Assembly (NCBI GenBank): GCA_029782295.1
Contig: JAKOVB010000089.1
Span: 372,001-436,000 of the forward strand
DNA: 64,000 bases
Direction of reading: 5' to 3'
Source of the DNA: Pseudomonadota bacterium
GTDB taxonomy: Bacteria > Pseudomonadota > Gammaproteobacteria > Burkholderiales > Methylophilaceae
Of this stretch, positions 28,901 through 36,863 are shown one piece after another. Positions within the stretch are counted from its first letter, which is position 1, and each line of letters starts with the position of its first letter. A model generated the notes under the pieces. It worked only from the letters and a program-made list of their open reading frames with translations. It searched no databases and was not told the origin of the DNA. The translations under genes were made by a program, and so were the position numbers.

Positions 28901-31900
28901 TAGGCCGCATGGTTGAAACTGCTGGCCGGCAGCCAGGCCGCGGTCGTGTGGCAGGCCGAACATTGCGAGGTCCCGATGGCAATGTGGCCGGTCTTGGCAG
29001 CATTCCAGCTGGTGCCCGTCGTGGCATGGCAGGACGTACAGTTGGTCACGCCGGTATGGTTCATCTTGGTACCCGGACCCCAGAGCGTGCCGATCTGGTG
29101 ACAGGTGCCGCAACTGGTACTGGTCATCGGCGCCACCGTGTGGGCCAGCGCCCCCGTCGGCAAGCCGGCCACCGGTACTGACTGGCCGGTGACGTTGTGG
29201 CAACCGGCAGTGGCACAATTACTGGCTGCAGTCACGCCGACGTGGCTGTAGGCCGGCTTCCAGACCGAAGTGTTATGGCAGGTCGAGCACTGAAGTGCAG
29301 TCGTGATGTGGTTGGCCTTGGCCGGCGTAAAGCCGTTGCCGGCATAGGCATGGCAGGCCGAGCAATTGGTGACGCCGGTGTGATTCAGCAGCGTACCCGG
29401 ACCCCAGGTCGTGCCGATCTGGTGGCAGCTGCCGCAGGACGTGCTCGTCATCGGCGCCACCGTGTGGGCCAGCGCACCCGTTGGCGGACCCGCCACCGGT
29501 GCGGCTTGCCCAGCGACATTGTGGCAGCCGGCCGTCGCACAGTTGGTCGTTGCCGTCACGCCGCTATGGCTGTACGCAGGCAGCCAGGCGGCCGTACTGT
29601 GGCAAGTCGAGCACTGTGTACCGGCGGCATAGCTGATGTGGTTGAGCTTGGCAGCGTTCCAGTTGGTGCCGGCGGTGGCGTGGCAGGCCGTACAGTTGGT
29701 CACCCCACTATGGTTCATCTTGGTACCCGGCCCCCAGGTCGTGCCGATTCCGTGGCAGGTACCGCAGGAGGTACTGTTCATTGGAGCCACTGAGTGCAAC
29801 AGGTTGGCCGCACTTGGCAGCCCGGCCACAGGCACACCCTGCCCCGGTGTGTTATGGCAACCGGCCGTGGCGCAGTTCGTGGCGGCCGTATCGCCGCTGT
29901 GGGTGTATGTCGCCGGCTTCCAGGCAGGATACAGGTGGCATGAGGAACATTGCAGCGCCGAATTGACATGGTTAGCCTTGGCGGGCGTGAATCCGTTACC
30001 GACCCAATTGTGACAGGCCGAACAGTTGGTCACGCCGGTGTGGCTCATCTTCGTGCCAGGACCCCAACTGGTGCCGATCGCGTGACAGGTTCCGCAGCTG
30101 GTACTGGTCAAGGGTGCCACCGAGTGCGCCAGGGCTCCCGTCGGCGTGCCGGCCACCGGGACCGACTGTCCCGGGGTATTGTGGCAGCCGGCCGTTGCAC
30201 AATTGCTGGCGGCAGTAACCCCGGTATGGCTGTAAGCCGGCTTCCAGACTGTGGTCGTATGGCAGGTCGAACACTGCTGGGCAGTCACGATATGTCCTGC
30301 CTTGGCGGGCGTGAAGCCGTTGCCGGCATAGGCGTGACAGGCGGAGCAAGTGGTCGCGCCGGTATGGTTCATCTTGGTGCCCGGACCCCAGGCAGCCCCG
30401 ATGCTGTGACAGGTGCCGCACATGCCCGTGGTCATCGGTGCGGTCAGGTGGGCGAGCGCGCCGGTAATCGGGCGGCCAGCCTGCGGGACAGCCTTGTCCT
30501 GCGTGCTGTGGCAATTGGATTGGGTACAATCGGTCGCCGCCGTGACCCCTACCTTCGCATGGTCGAAATTGGTTGCCGGCTTCCAGGCAGTGGTCGTATG
30601 GCAGGACGAACACTGGTTGGTGCCGATGGGGATGTGATTCGCCTTGGCGATGTTCCAGTTGGTCCCGGTTGTCGCGTGACAGGCGGTACAAGTCACCAGA
30701 CCGGCATGATTCATCGGCGGCGTAATCGCCCAGGAAGTGCCGATGGCGTGGCAGCTGCCGCAGGTAGTGCCGTTCATCGGTGCCACGGTGTGGGCCTTGC
30801 TGCCCGTCGTCGGCAGTCCGGCGACGGGTACCGCCTGGTTGGCCACGCTGTGGCAACCCGCGCCGGTACAGGTCGACGTTGCCGTCACGCCAACGTGGCT
30901 ATAGGCAGGGAGCCAGGCCGTGGTGGCATGACAGGTCGAGCACTGCGTGCCGGCCGCGTAGGAAATATGGCCCACCTTGGCTGCATTCCAGCTGGTGCCC
31001 GTCGTGGCGTGGCAGGCGGTACAGTTGGTCACACCGCTGTGGTTCATCTTGGTACCCGGGCCCCAGCTTGTACCGATCCCATGGCAGGTACCGCAACTGG
31101 TACTGGTCATCGGGGCCACCGTGTGTGCCAGCGCCCCGGTCGGCAAACCGGCCACTGGAGCCGCCTGCCCTGCCGTATTGTGGCAGCCGGCGGTTGCGCA
31201 ATTGCTCGCCGCCGTCACACCCGTATGGCTATACGCCGGCAACCAGGCCGTGGTGGCGTGGCAGGTCGAACATTGCAAAGCGGTATTGATATGGTTGGCC
31301 TTGGCCGGCGTGAAGCCGTTGCCGGCGTAGGCGTGACAGGACGAACAACTGGTCACGCCGGTGTGGTTCATCTTGGTCCCAGGCCCCCAGGAGGCGCCAA
31401 TGGTATGGCAACTACCGCAGGTATTGCTGGTGAGCGGCGCCACCAGGTGAGCGAGCGCGCCGGTGATCGGCCGACCAGCCTGCGGAACAGCCTTGTCGGG
31501 GGTACTGTGGCAATTGGACTGGGTACAGTTGGTCGCTGCGGTAACACCCACCTTGGCATGATCGAAGTTGGTTGCAGGCTTCCACCCCGCCGTGACGTGA
31601 CAGGCCGAACACTGGTTGGTACCGATGGCAATGTGATTGGCCTTGGCGATATTCCAGTTGTTGCCTGCAGTGGCGTGGCAGGCAGTACAGTTGGTCACGC
31701 CCGTATGGTTCATCTTGGTACCCGGACCCCAGTTGGTCCCGATGGCATGACAACTTCCGCAGCTGCTGCTCGTCATCGGGGCCACCGTGTGTGCCAGACT
31801 GCCGGTGACCGGCAACCCGGCAATCGGAACGGATTGCCCCGGCGTACTGTGACATCCAGCCGAGGCACAGTTGCTGGCAGCGGTCACGCCAGCATGGCTA

Positions 31901-33606
31901 TAGGCCGGCAGCCAGGCCGCCGTGGTATGGCACAGCGAACATTGCTGGCTGGTCACGACGTGGTTTACCTTGGCCGGGGTAAAGTCGTTGCCAAGGTAGG
32001 CGTGGCAGATGGAGCAGGTCGTCACGCCGGCATGGTTCATCTTCGTGCCCGGACCCCACACCCCGCCGATGCTGTGGCAACTGCCGCAGGTCTTGCTGGT
32101 CATGGGCGCTACCGCGTGGACCTTGGTCACTGTCGGCGTGCCGGCAATCGGCGGCTGTCGTCCCGGTACGTTGTGACAGCTGTTGGTGCAATCGGTCCCG
32201 ATGGTCACGCCCTGGTGACTGAAAGTGGAAGGTTTCCAGGCATTGGTCGTATGGCAGTCCACGCACTGCGCGTGACCGGTCGTCGAGATGTGACCTGCCT
32301 TGCCCGGCGTCCAGACGTTGCCGATCGAAGAAATCATGTGGCAACTGGTGCAACTGGTGGCACCAGAGTGATTCATCGGTGTCGGTGCCCAGGCAGCCCC
32401 CACCGTATGGCACTGGCCGCAGGTCTTGAGCGTCATCGGGGTCGTCAGGTGGGCCTTCACCCCGGTCAGCGGACGTCCAGTCGCATTGACGCCATCGTGG
32501 CAAGTCGTACAGTCAGCGTTCGCCAGCACGCCCTGGTGCGCGAAAACGGTCGGCTTCCAGGCCGTGGTGGTATGGCAGGTATCGCAGAACGGATAATTGA
32601 CGGTCGAAATATGGGTCGATTTCTTGCCGGAAGCATTGACGCCATTGTGGCAATCGGTACAGGCCTTGCCAGCAGTCTGGCCCGCCGTATGCGCAAAGGA
32701 AGTCGGAATCCATCCCCCGGTCGTGTGGCAGATATCGCACTGCTTGCCGATCACCGGGATATGGTTGGACGTCGTGCCCTTGGCCTGGAAGCCGTTATGG
32801 CAATCCAGGCATCGATCCTTGGCCGCGGGGACCAGAGACGCGTGATTGAACGAGGTGGGCAGCCATCCAGCAGTGGTGTGGCAGGTATCGCACTGTTGCG
32901 ATGTCTGGATATGGTTGGCCGGCTTGTTGGTCGCCGTGGAGGTCGTATGACAGTCGTTACAGCGGCCTGCTGCATTGGGCGGGTGAATAAAAGTTGCCGG
33001 CAGCCACGCAGACGTAGAGTTATGGCAGGTATCACACTGGGCAGTCGTATAGACATGGTTAGCCGGCTTACCGGTGGCTGTCCTGCCGTGGCAATCACTG
33101 CATCGACCAGTGGCTGGCGGAACCAGCGACGCATGGTCCATCCCGGCAGGCAGCCAGGCCGTTGTCTTGTGACAATCACCACAATCTTTCTGGGTCTGAA
33201 GGTGAAATGCCGGTTTGCCGGTCTGCATGATGCCGTTGTGACAGGTGCCGCATGACTGGGTCAGATTGGCATGACTGAACGTTGCCGGCGACCAGCCTTG
33301 CGTCCTGTGGCAGACCGAGCAGTCCTGCGTCGTCGGAATATGCGTGGCCGACTTGGTCTGGGTATTGGCAACCGCACCACGGTTATGGCAATCGCTACAG
33401 CCGGTCGGGGTCCCCTTGAACACGCCCTTGACATGGCAGCTTTCGCAAGCCACATTGGTGTGCATACCTGTCAGGGAGAAGCGGGTCTGTTCATGGTTGA
33501 AACTGATACCGGGGCGCGCGCCCTCGGCAGCCATCAATGAACCGGCAAAGGTGAAAAGCATGACGATTGCGATCGCAACCCGCGCTCCCCAAAGTTTTCC
33601 GTTCAT
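25951..33606 (-). CDS. Giant multihaem c-type cytochrome, about 92 haem-binding motifs
   Basis: A 2551-aa exported protein (signal peptide about 1-26). I count 92 motifs: 74 CxxCH, 2 CxxxCH and 16 CxxxxCH. Layout: 14 motifs in a non-modular N-terminal part (about 50-385), 18 four-haem modules of about 108 residues (about 390-2355), and 6 motifs at the C-terminus. Each module has four further conserved His (in MNH, ANH, YSH and ALAH), enough for bis-His ligation of all four haems. Ser, Thr, Ala and Gly are abundant, unlike the Lys/Asp-rich neighbour. Likely outer-surface or trans-envelope electron wire, in a pathway with the porin and 27-haem protein. GGGAG ribosome site upstream. Localisation is inferred. 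Confidence 0.92.
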   Translation of the reverse strand: MNGKLWGARVAIAIVMLFTFAGSLMAAEGARPGISFNHEQTRFSLTGMHTNVACESCHVKGVFKGTPTGCSDCHNRGAVANTQTKSATHIPTTQDCSVCHRTQGWSPATFSHANLTQSCGTCHNGIMQTGKPAFHLQTQKDCGDCHKTTAWLPAGMDHASLVPPATGRCSDCHGRTATGKPANHVYTTAQCDTCHNSTSAWLPATFIHPPNAAGRCNDCHTTSTATNKPANHIQTSQQCDTCHTTAGWLPTSFNHASLVPAAKDRCLDCHNGFQAKGTTSNHIPVIGKQCDICHTTGGWIPTSFAHTAGQTAGKACTDCHNGVNASGKKSTHISTVNYPFCDTCHTTTAWKPTVFAHQGVLANADCTTCHDGVNATGRPLTGVKAHLTTPMTLKTCGQCHTVGAAWAPTPMNHSGATSCTSCHMISSIGNVWTPGKAGHISTTGHAQCVDCHTTNAWKPSTFSHQGVTIGTDCTNSCHNVPGRQPPIAGTPTVTKVHAVAPMTSKTCGSCHSIGGVWGPGTKMNHAGVTTCSICHAYLGNDFTPAKVNHVVTSQQCSLCHTTAAWLPAYSHAGVTAASNCASAGCHSTPGQSVPIAGLPVTGSLAHTVAPMTSSSCGSCHAIGTNWGPGTKMNHTGVTNCTACHATAGNNWNIAKANHIAIGTNQCSACHVTAGWKPATNFDHAKVGVTAATNCTQSNCHSTPDKAVPQAGRPITGALAHLVAPLTSNTCGSCHTIGASWGPGTKMNHTGVTSCSSCHAYAGNGFTPAKANHINTALQCSTCHATTAWLPAYSHTGVTAASNCATAGCHNTAGQAAPVAGLPTGALAHTVAPMTSTSCGTCHGIGTSWGPGTKMNHSGVTNCTACHATTGTSWNAAKVGHISYAAGTQCSTCHATTAWLPAYSHVGVTATSTCTGAGCHSVANQAVPVAGLPTTGSKAHTVAPMNGTTCGSCHAIGTSWAITPPMNHAGLVTCTACHATTGTNWNIAKANHIPIGTNQCSSCHTTTAWKPATNFDHAKVGVTAATDCTQSNCHSTQDKAVPQAGRPITGALAHLTAPMTTGMCGTCHSIGAAWGPGTKMNHTGATTCSACHAYAGNGFTPAKAGHIVTAQQCSTCHTTTVWKPAYSHTGVTAASNCATAGCHNTPGQSVPVAGTPTGALAHSVAPLTSTSCGTCHAIGTSWGPGTKMSHTGVTNCSACHNWVGNGFTPAKANHVNSALQCSSCHLYPAWKPATYTHSGDTAATNCATAGCHNTPGQGVPVAGLPSAANLLHSVAPMNSTSCGTCHGIGTTWGPGTKMNHSGVTNCTACHATAGTNWNAAKLNHISYAAGTQCSTCHSTAAWLPAYSHSGVTATTNCATAGCHNVAGQAAPVAGPPTGALAHTVAPMTSTSCGSCHQIGTTWGPGTLLNHTGVTNCSACHAYAGNGFTPAKANHITTALQCSTCHNTSVWKPAYSHVGVTAASNCATAGCHNVTGQSVPVAGLPTGALAHTVAPMTSTSCGTCHQIGTLWGPGTKMNHTGVTNCTSCHATTGTSWNAAKTGHIAIGTSQCSACHTTAAWLPASSFNHAAYGVTTATNCTQAGCHDTANHATPRAGRPSTHTVSPMTANTCASCHQIGTIWGPGTKMNHTGATNCQGCHSYSANTNGWTVGAPKANHVVTAQQCSVCHTTTGWLPANSHVGVTAATNCATAGCHDTPGASSPRAGTPTAANLIHTVAPMTNTTCGTCHSIGGTWGPGTRMNHSGVTNCSGCHATTGTNWNTAKPGHIAIGSNQCSVCHTTAGWLPAYSHTGVTAASNCATAGCHSVPGQGVPIAGTPTAANLLHSVAPMTSTSCGTCHQIGTIWGPGTKMNHTGVTNCTACHATNGTNWNAAKPGHIAIGTSQCSSCHTTAAWLPATFNHAANGITAATTCTQAGCHDTPNAAVPKAGMPVTGALAHLLAPMTSTTCAICHTVGTSWGPGTKMNHTGVTNCSGCHAYTGNGFTPAYAGHVVTSQQCSACHTTTIWTAYNHSGVTALTNCATAGCHSVPGQAAPIAGTPTAANLVHTVAPMTSTSCGTCHQIGTIWGPGTRMNHTGVTNCTACHATTGTNWNTAKLNHISIGATQCSACHSTAAWLPASAFNHAANGITASTTCTQAGCHDTPNAAIPKAGMPITGVNAHLIAPMTSGTCALCHQIGSIWGPGTLMNHTGVTNCTACHAYTGNNFTPAKANHMTTALQCSSCHTTSAWLPASFNHQGVSSASTCNQSGCHNVPNAAPPKAGVPTTGALAHTQAPMTSATCGTCHAIGSIWGPGTLMNHTGLATCKQCHAYTGNGFTPAKANHIVTTSECNVCHTTGGWLPTNFAHTAAQVGTKTCKDCHNGSSAVGPSTSPHNHAGIAPTPYNCDACHRTTAWSPATFAHSGVTTGCANCHKNGFATAPSATHFITTQPCEKCHTTTVWAPIKTYVHISPYYKTHTGPVMNNYADCKLCHINNNEVITGAPHRGNAAYKPNCAWCHSQQFKAGSHIKTSSPTTVLYTVTELQDCGGACHIYTNNTFTTIKTNRTGHHRSTDGGF
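26530..32435 (-). repeat. About 18 tandem four-haem coding modules of roughly 325 bp
   Basis: Each unit encodes CG[ST]CH...WGPGTKMNH, C[ST]ACH...AKANH, QCS[AST]CH...W.PAYSHTGV and a CxxxxCH followed by a Pro/Gly linker. The first unit (about 32430) has CxxxCH at the fourth site and the last has CxxCH (CKDCH). Units differ at many synonymous sites, so the array is not newly expanded. Near-identical blocks suggest past multi-module duplications. Confidence 0.9.
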
Positions 33607-33703
33607 TGAATTCTCCCTTTCGAACCCGCCGTTAGCCGACAGTGGTTATTAGTATTACCAAGAGGAAAGCAAGAATCGCTCCAACCTCAAAAACACGCTA
33701 TTT

Positions 33704-33741
33704 GCGGTGTTTATTCACCGCCGCTGTCGTGATTACACGAC
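33704..33741 (-). other. Two tandem hairpins between the 27-haem and giant cytochrome genes
   Basis: GTCGTG-TAAT-CACGAC and GCGGTG-AATAAA-CACCGC (minus-strand sense) lie about 70-100 nt after the 27-haem stop, in a 200-bp AT-rich gap. No long T run follows. They may set different mRNA levels for the two cytochromes. Confidence 0.4.
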
Positions 33742-33806
33742 TGATTTTATGGCTATTTTATTAACCTTTTGTTTTTCATTCAAATAACAATGTCGCCAAT
33801 TAACGA

Positions 33807-35819
33807 CTAGCGCCCGACAACCGGCTTCACGTCCTTCCAGTTGCTCGTGGTGTGGCAGCGGTCGCATTGCTTGCCGAACCCACCCTCGTGGATGTCGCGG
33901 TCATCGTGGCATCCGACACAGCTGGTTGGCGTCAGCACCTTGTCACCGGTCATCGGCTGCCGGTGGCAATCGATGCACTCCGCCTTCTTGTGGGCACCAT
34001 CGATCCGGTATTTGGTGCGCATGTCATGGTCGAAGTCCCAGGAACGCCAATCACGGGCATTATGGCAGCCGTCGCACTTCTTGCCCAGTCGCAGCTCGTG
34101 CTTGTCTTCCTTCTTGTGGCAGGACCAGCAGTCCGACTTGGCATTCTTGAATTCCGCGGTGTCATGGCACTTCTTGCACTCGATCTTGATGTGCCGGCCC
34201 AGCAACGGGAATTTTGACTTGCCATGGTCGAAACGCACGTCACCCCCCTTCCAGCTGTGTTCGTTGTGGCAGTCCTCGCACTTCTTGCCTTCCTGCCCCT
34301 TGTGCGACTTGTCATCATCCTTCTTGTGGCAAACATAGCAATCGGACGGCGTCTTGTCACGGAAATTGGGCGACGTGTGACATTTGTCGCACTTGGTATC
34401 CTTGTGCTTAAATTTCAAGGGATATTTCGTGTCCTTGTCGTGGTCGAAGCGGGTCTCCTTCCAGCCCTTCTCGTTATGGCACTTCTCGCACTTCTCGCCC
34501 AGGTTGCCGTGGTGCCCCTTGTCGTCGTCGGTTTTCTTGTGACAGTCGTAGCAAATGTCCTTCAGCTTCTGTTCGTAGAGCTTTCCGGTATGGCACTTGT
34601 CACACTTGACCTCGAAATGCTTGAATCGCAATGGATATTTCGTATCCTTGTCGTGATTGAAGAATGGCTTCTTCCAGTCGTTTTCCTTGTGGCAGGTCTC
34701 GCACTTCTGGCCGTAATTGCCCTTGTGCGCCTTTTCGTCATCCTTCTTGTGGCAGGACCAGCAGTCCATGGCCAGCTTCTCGTACTTGTGGCCGGTGGTA
34801 TGGCACTTGTCGCACTTGGTGTCCTTGTGTTTGTCCTTCAACGGGAACTTTGTGTCCTCGTCATGATTGAAGCCCTTCGGTGACTTCCAGTCACGCGCGT
34901 TGTGGCAATCCTCACACTTGTCACCCAGCGAACCCTTGTGCGCCTTGTCGTCATCCTTCCTGTGGCAGGACACGCAGGTCTTGCCCAACTTCTCACCGGC
35001 CACCTTATGGCAGCTGGCACACTTAGCCTCGCGGTGCTTGTCCCGCAATGCAAAATGGGTGTCCTTGTCGTGATCGAAGTGGATGTCATCCTTCCAGCTC
35101 TTTTCACCATGGCAGGTTTCGCACTTGGTGCCGAAAACACCCTTGTGAATCTTGTTGTCGTCCTTGCGGTGGCACTCCACACACTTGGTCGGAGTGTCCT
35201 TGTATTTGTTGTCAACATGGCACTCCTTGCACTTGACGTCTAAATGCTTACCCTTGAGATCGAAGTCAGTCTTTGAGTGATCAAAACTGGTCAACTTCCA
35301 GTCCTTTTCCGTGTGGCACTTGGCGCAGTCCTTGCCCAGATTACCCTTGTGAGCCTTGTCGTCATCCTTCTTGTGGCAGTCGTAACAGGCATGCGGGGCA
35401 TCGCGCCACTTCGCCTTGGGCTTGTGGCAGTCATCGCACTTGACCTTCTCCTCTGCGTGCTTGCCCTTGAGTGCAAAGTCAGTTTCGGCGTGCTTGAATG
35501 TCTTCTCATTCAGGTTGACCAGCTTGGCAGCCCGCCCCTTGTGCTCGGTATGGCACTCGCGACAGTCTTTTTCAGCAGACTGACGACCGTGAAACCCCTG
35601 CTTCTGCGCTACGTCCTTACCCACATCCTTGTGACAGTCCATGCACAACCTGTTCTGACCGGCCTTGTCGAAACGCTTGTGGCAGTTCTTGCAATCATCC
35701 TCGTACTTGACGTGCCCCTGGATCACCTTGCCCGGCATAATGGCCGTCTCTATCCCCTCCGCATAAGCCGCGGGAACAGAGAAACAAAGGAGCAGGAGGA
35801 GGCAGAGGAAATGGCGCAT
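33807..35819 (-). CDS. 27-haem periplasmic cytochrome c, Lys/Asp-rich
   Basis: A 670-aa exported protein (signal peptide about 1-20, ending AYA) with 27 CxxCH motifs. After three N-terminal motifs come eight three-haem repeats of about 66-70 residues, pattern CDKCH - CYDCHKKDDDK.HKG - KCE.CHNE..W - FDHDKDTKYPLKFKH. Histidines outside the motifs (H-x-G, F-x-H, F-K-H) can serve as second axial ligands. Very charged and hydrophilic, fitting a soluble periplasmic carrier between inner membrane and porin complex. The ATG overlaps the stop of the cytochrome-b-like gene; a longer frame to 35900 lies inside that gene. Confidence 0.92.
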   Translation of the reverse strand: MRHFLCLLLLLCFSVPAAYAEGIETAIMPGKVIQGHVKYEDDCKNCHKRFDKAGQNRLCMDCHKDVGKDVAQKQGFHGRQSAEKDCRECHTEHKGRAAKLVNLNEKTFKHAETDFALKGKHAEEKVKCDDCHKPKAKWRDAPHACYDCHKKDDDKAHKGNLGKDCAKCHTEKDWKLTSFDHSKTDFDLKGKHLDVKCKECHVDNKYKDTPTKCVECHRKDDNKIHKGVFGTKCETCHGEKSWKDDIHFDHDKDTHFALRDKHREAKCASCHKVAGEKLGKTCVSCHRKDDDKAHKGSLGDKCEDCHNARDWKSPKGFNHDEDTKFPLKDKHKDTKCDKCHTTGHKYEKLAMDCWSCHKKDDEKAHKGNYGQKCETCHKENDWKKPFFNHDKDTKYPLRFKHFEVKCDKCHTGKLYEQKLKDICYDCHKKTDDDKGHHGNLGEKCEKCHNEKGWKETRFDHDKDTKYPLKFKHKDTKCDKCHTSPNFRDKTPSDCYVCHKKDDDKSHKGQEGKKCEDCHNEHSWKGGDVRFDHGKSKFPLLGRHIKIECKKCHDTAEFKNAKSDCWSCHKKEDKHELRLGKKCDGCHNARDWRSWDFDHDMRTKYRIDGAHKKAECIDCHRQPMTGDKVLTPTSCVGCHDDRDIHEGGFGKQCDRCHTTSNWKDVKPVVGR

Positions 35820-36727
35820 CAATACATGTGTACCGCGATGACGTGCCAGATGGCTGTCGCCACAAGCATGTAGACGAGTGGAATGTGGATCACATGCCAA
35901 AGCGCGAAAATACGCTCGAACACAGAAAACTGTGCGGCTCGTTCAATCCCATAAAGATAGTCAAGTATCAGTTGACGAGTATTCCGCGCCTCACGTGACT
36001 TAGCATTAACAATACCGACACAACGCCAGCTTGCGACCTGCCTCCTAATCGGTAGCGTAAAGAAGCGCCATACCTTCCCAGAGAATGACATATCAGGTTT
36101 GAAAGCAAAAAGTTGGAATTGATGAATTACAAATATTACCGATGGATATTCTTTGAGCTTGGAATCAGCTTCATCTTTGGCACCAAGCAATTCCTCCCGT
36201 AATTCGTGCAAGCTAAATTTACTGCCGTAAAGACCTCGATGAATGTGCCGGTACGCATACCGTCCAATAAAACCACTTGTAGCAACAATTACCATACTGG
36301 CAAGGGCTACACCAGCATTGACAGAGTGGATCTGGAAAGTGGAATGAAACAATATCAAAATAGGCCCAAAGATGCCAAACATCATATGCATACTGAACCA
36401 GTACCTCATTTCACCAAGACGGCGCATGAAGGCAAAATGCTTTCGCAAAGGGTAAGAAAGCAATGTCAACATCATCAGACCGCCGATGAGCCCCATGTTA
36501 TAACCTATCTCATCGCCTGACTTGTAATAGTCATGAGTGATGACCTGATAGGCGAGCCAGCCCACACCGTAGGCTATCGCAACAATGAATATCCACATAA
36601 GGGACCATTTTATGTACTTTATCCATACACGGAAAGAAACTTTTGGAGTTTCGTTTTTAACCATCCAATTCGAATCAACTGAAAAATCCAGATCATCGCT
36701 GCGCAATGCATTCAGAGTTGCTTCCAT
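35819..36727 (-). CDS. Inner-membrane cytochrome-b-like protein
   Basis: A 302-aa membrane protein with about five or six hydrophobic segments. Histidines sit within or at the ends of the helices: SMHMMFGIFGPILILFHSTF (mid-protein) and LWHVIHIP plus IWHVIAVH (C-terminus), enough for b-haem ligation as in ferric-reductase-like or cytochrome b561-type proteins. It is first in the run and translationally coupled to the 27-haem cytochrome, so a quinone-to-periplasm step is likely. The family is inferred from His placement, not proven. Base composition looks about 45% GC in places, lower than its neighbours. Confidence 0.7.
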   Translation of the reverse strand: MEATLNALRSDDLDFSVDSNWMVKNETPKVSFRVWIKYIKWSLMWIFIVAIAYGVGWLAYQVITHDYYKSGDEIGYNMGLIGGLMMLTLLSYPLRKHFAFMRRLGEMRYWFSMHMMFGIFGPILILFHSTFQIHSVNAGVALASMVIVATSGFIGRYAYRHIHRGLYGSKFSLHELREELLGAKDEADSKLKEYPSVIFVIHQFQLFAFKPDMSFSGKVWRFFTLPIRRQVASWRCVGIVNAKSREARNTRQLILDYLYGIERAAQFSVFERIFALWHVIHIPLVYMLVATAIWHVIAVHMY

Positions 36728-36794
36728 TCCGGTATCTCCTTAAATCCAAATCCGAAATCTCATAAGCAAAAAACATACCCGTAACGTTTATTCC

Positions 36795-36824
36795 TTGTCA
36801 GAGCCTTTTCCCGTAGATTATGCT
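36795..36824 (+). promoter_or_regulatory. Candidate promoter of the ferredoxin/FAD oxidoreductase gene
   Basis: TTGTCA and TATGCT with an 18-bp spacer, 40 bp before the ATG, in the 136-bp divergent gap shared with the cytochrome cluster. Found by eye; one of several possible pairs in AT-rich sequence. Confidence 0.3.
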
Positions 36825-36863
36825 AAAGACAAATTAAGCATCCATTTCTGAATTGGCTAATTA

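Noticed and set aside
26530..32435. Regular repeats suggesting a CRISPR array or satellite DNA
   Set aside because: The period is about 325 bp, it is in frame, and it encodes haem motifs; there are no short identical repeats with unique spacers.
29950..33255. An 1101-codon open frame on the plus strand opposite the giant cytochrome
   Set aside because: It is an antisense shadow of a repetitive GC-rich gene: composition is Arg/Gly/Ala/His-rich, the start is arbitrary, and the minus strand has clear cytochrome motifs. The same holds for 26962-28290.
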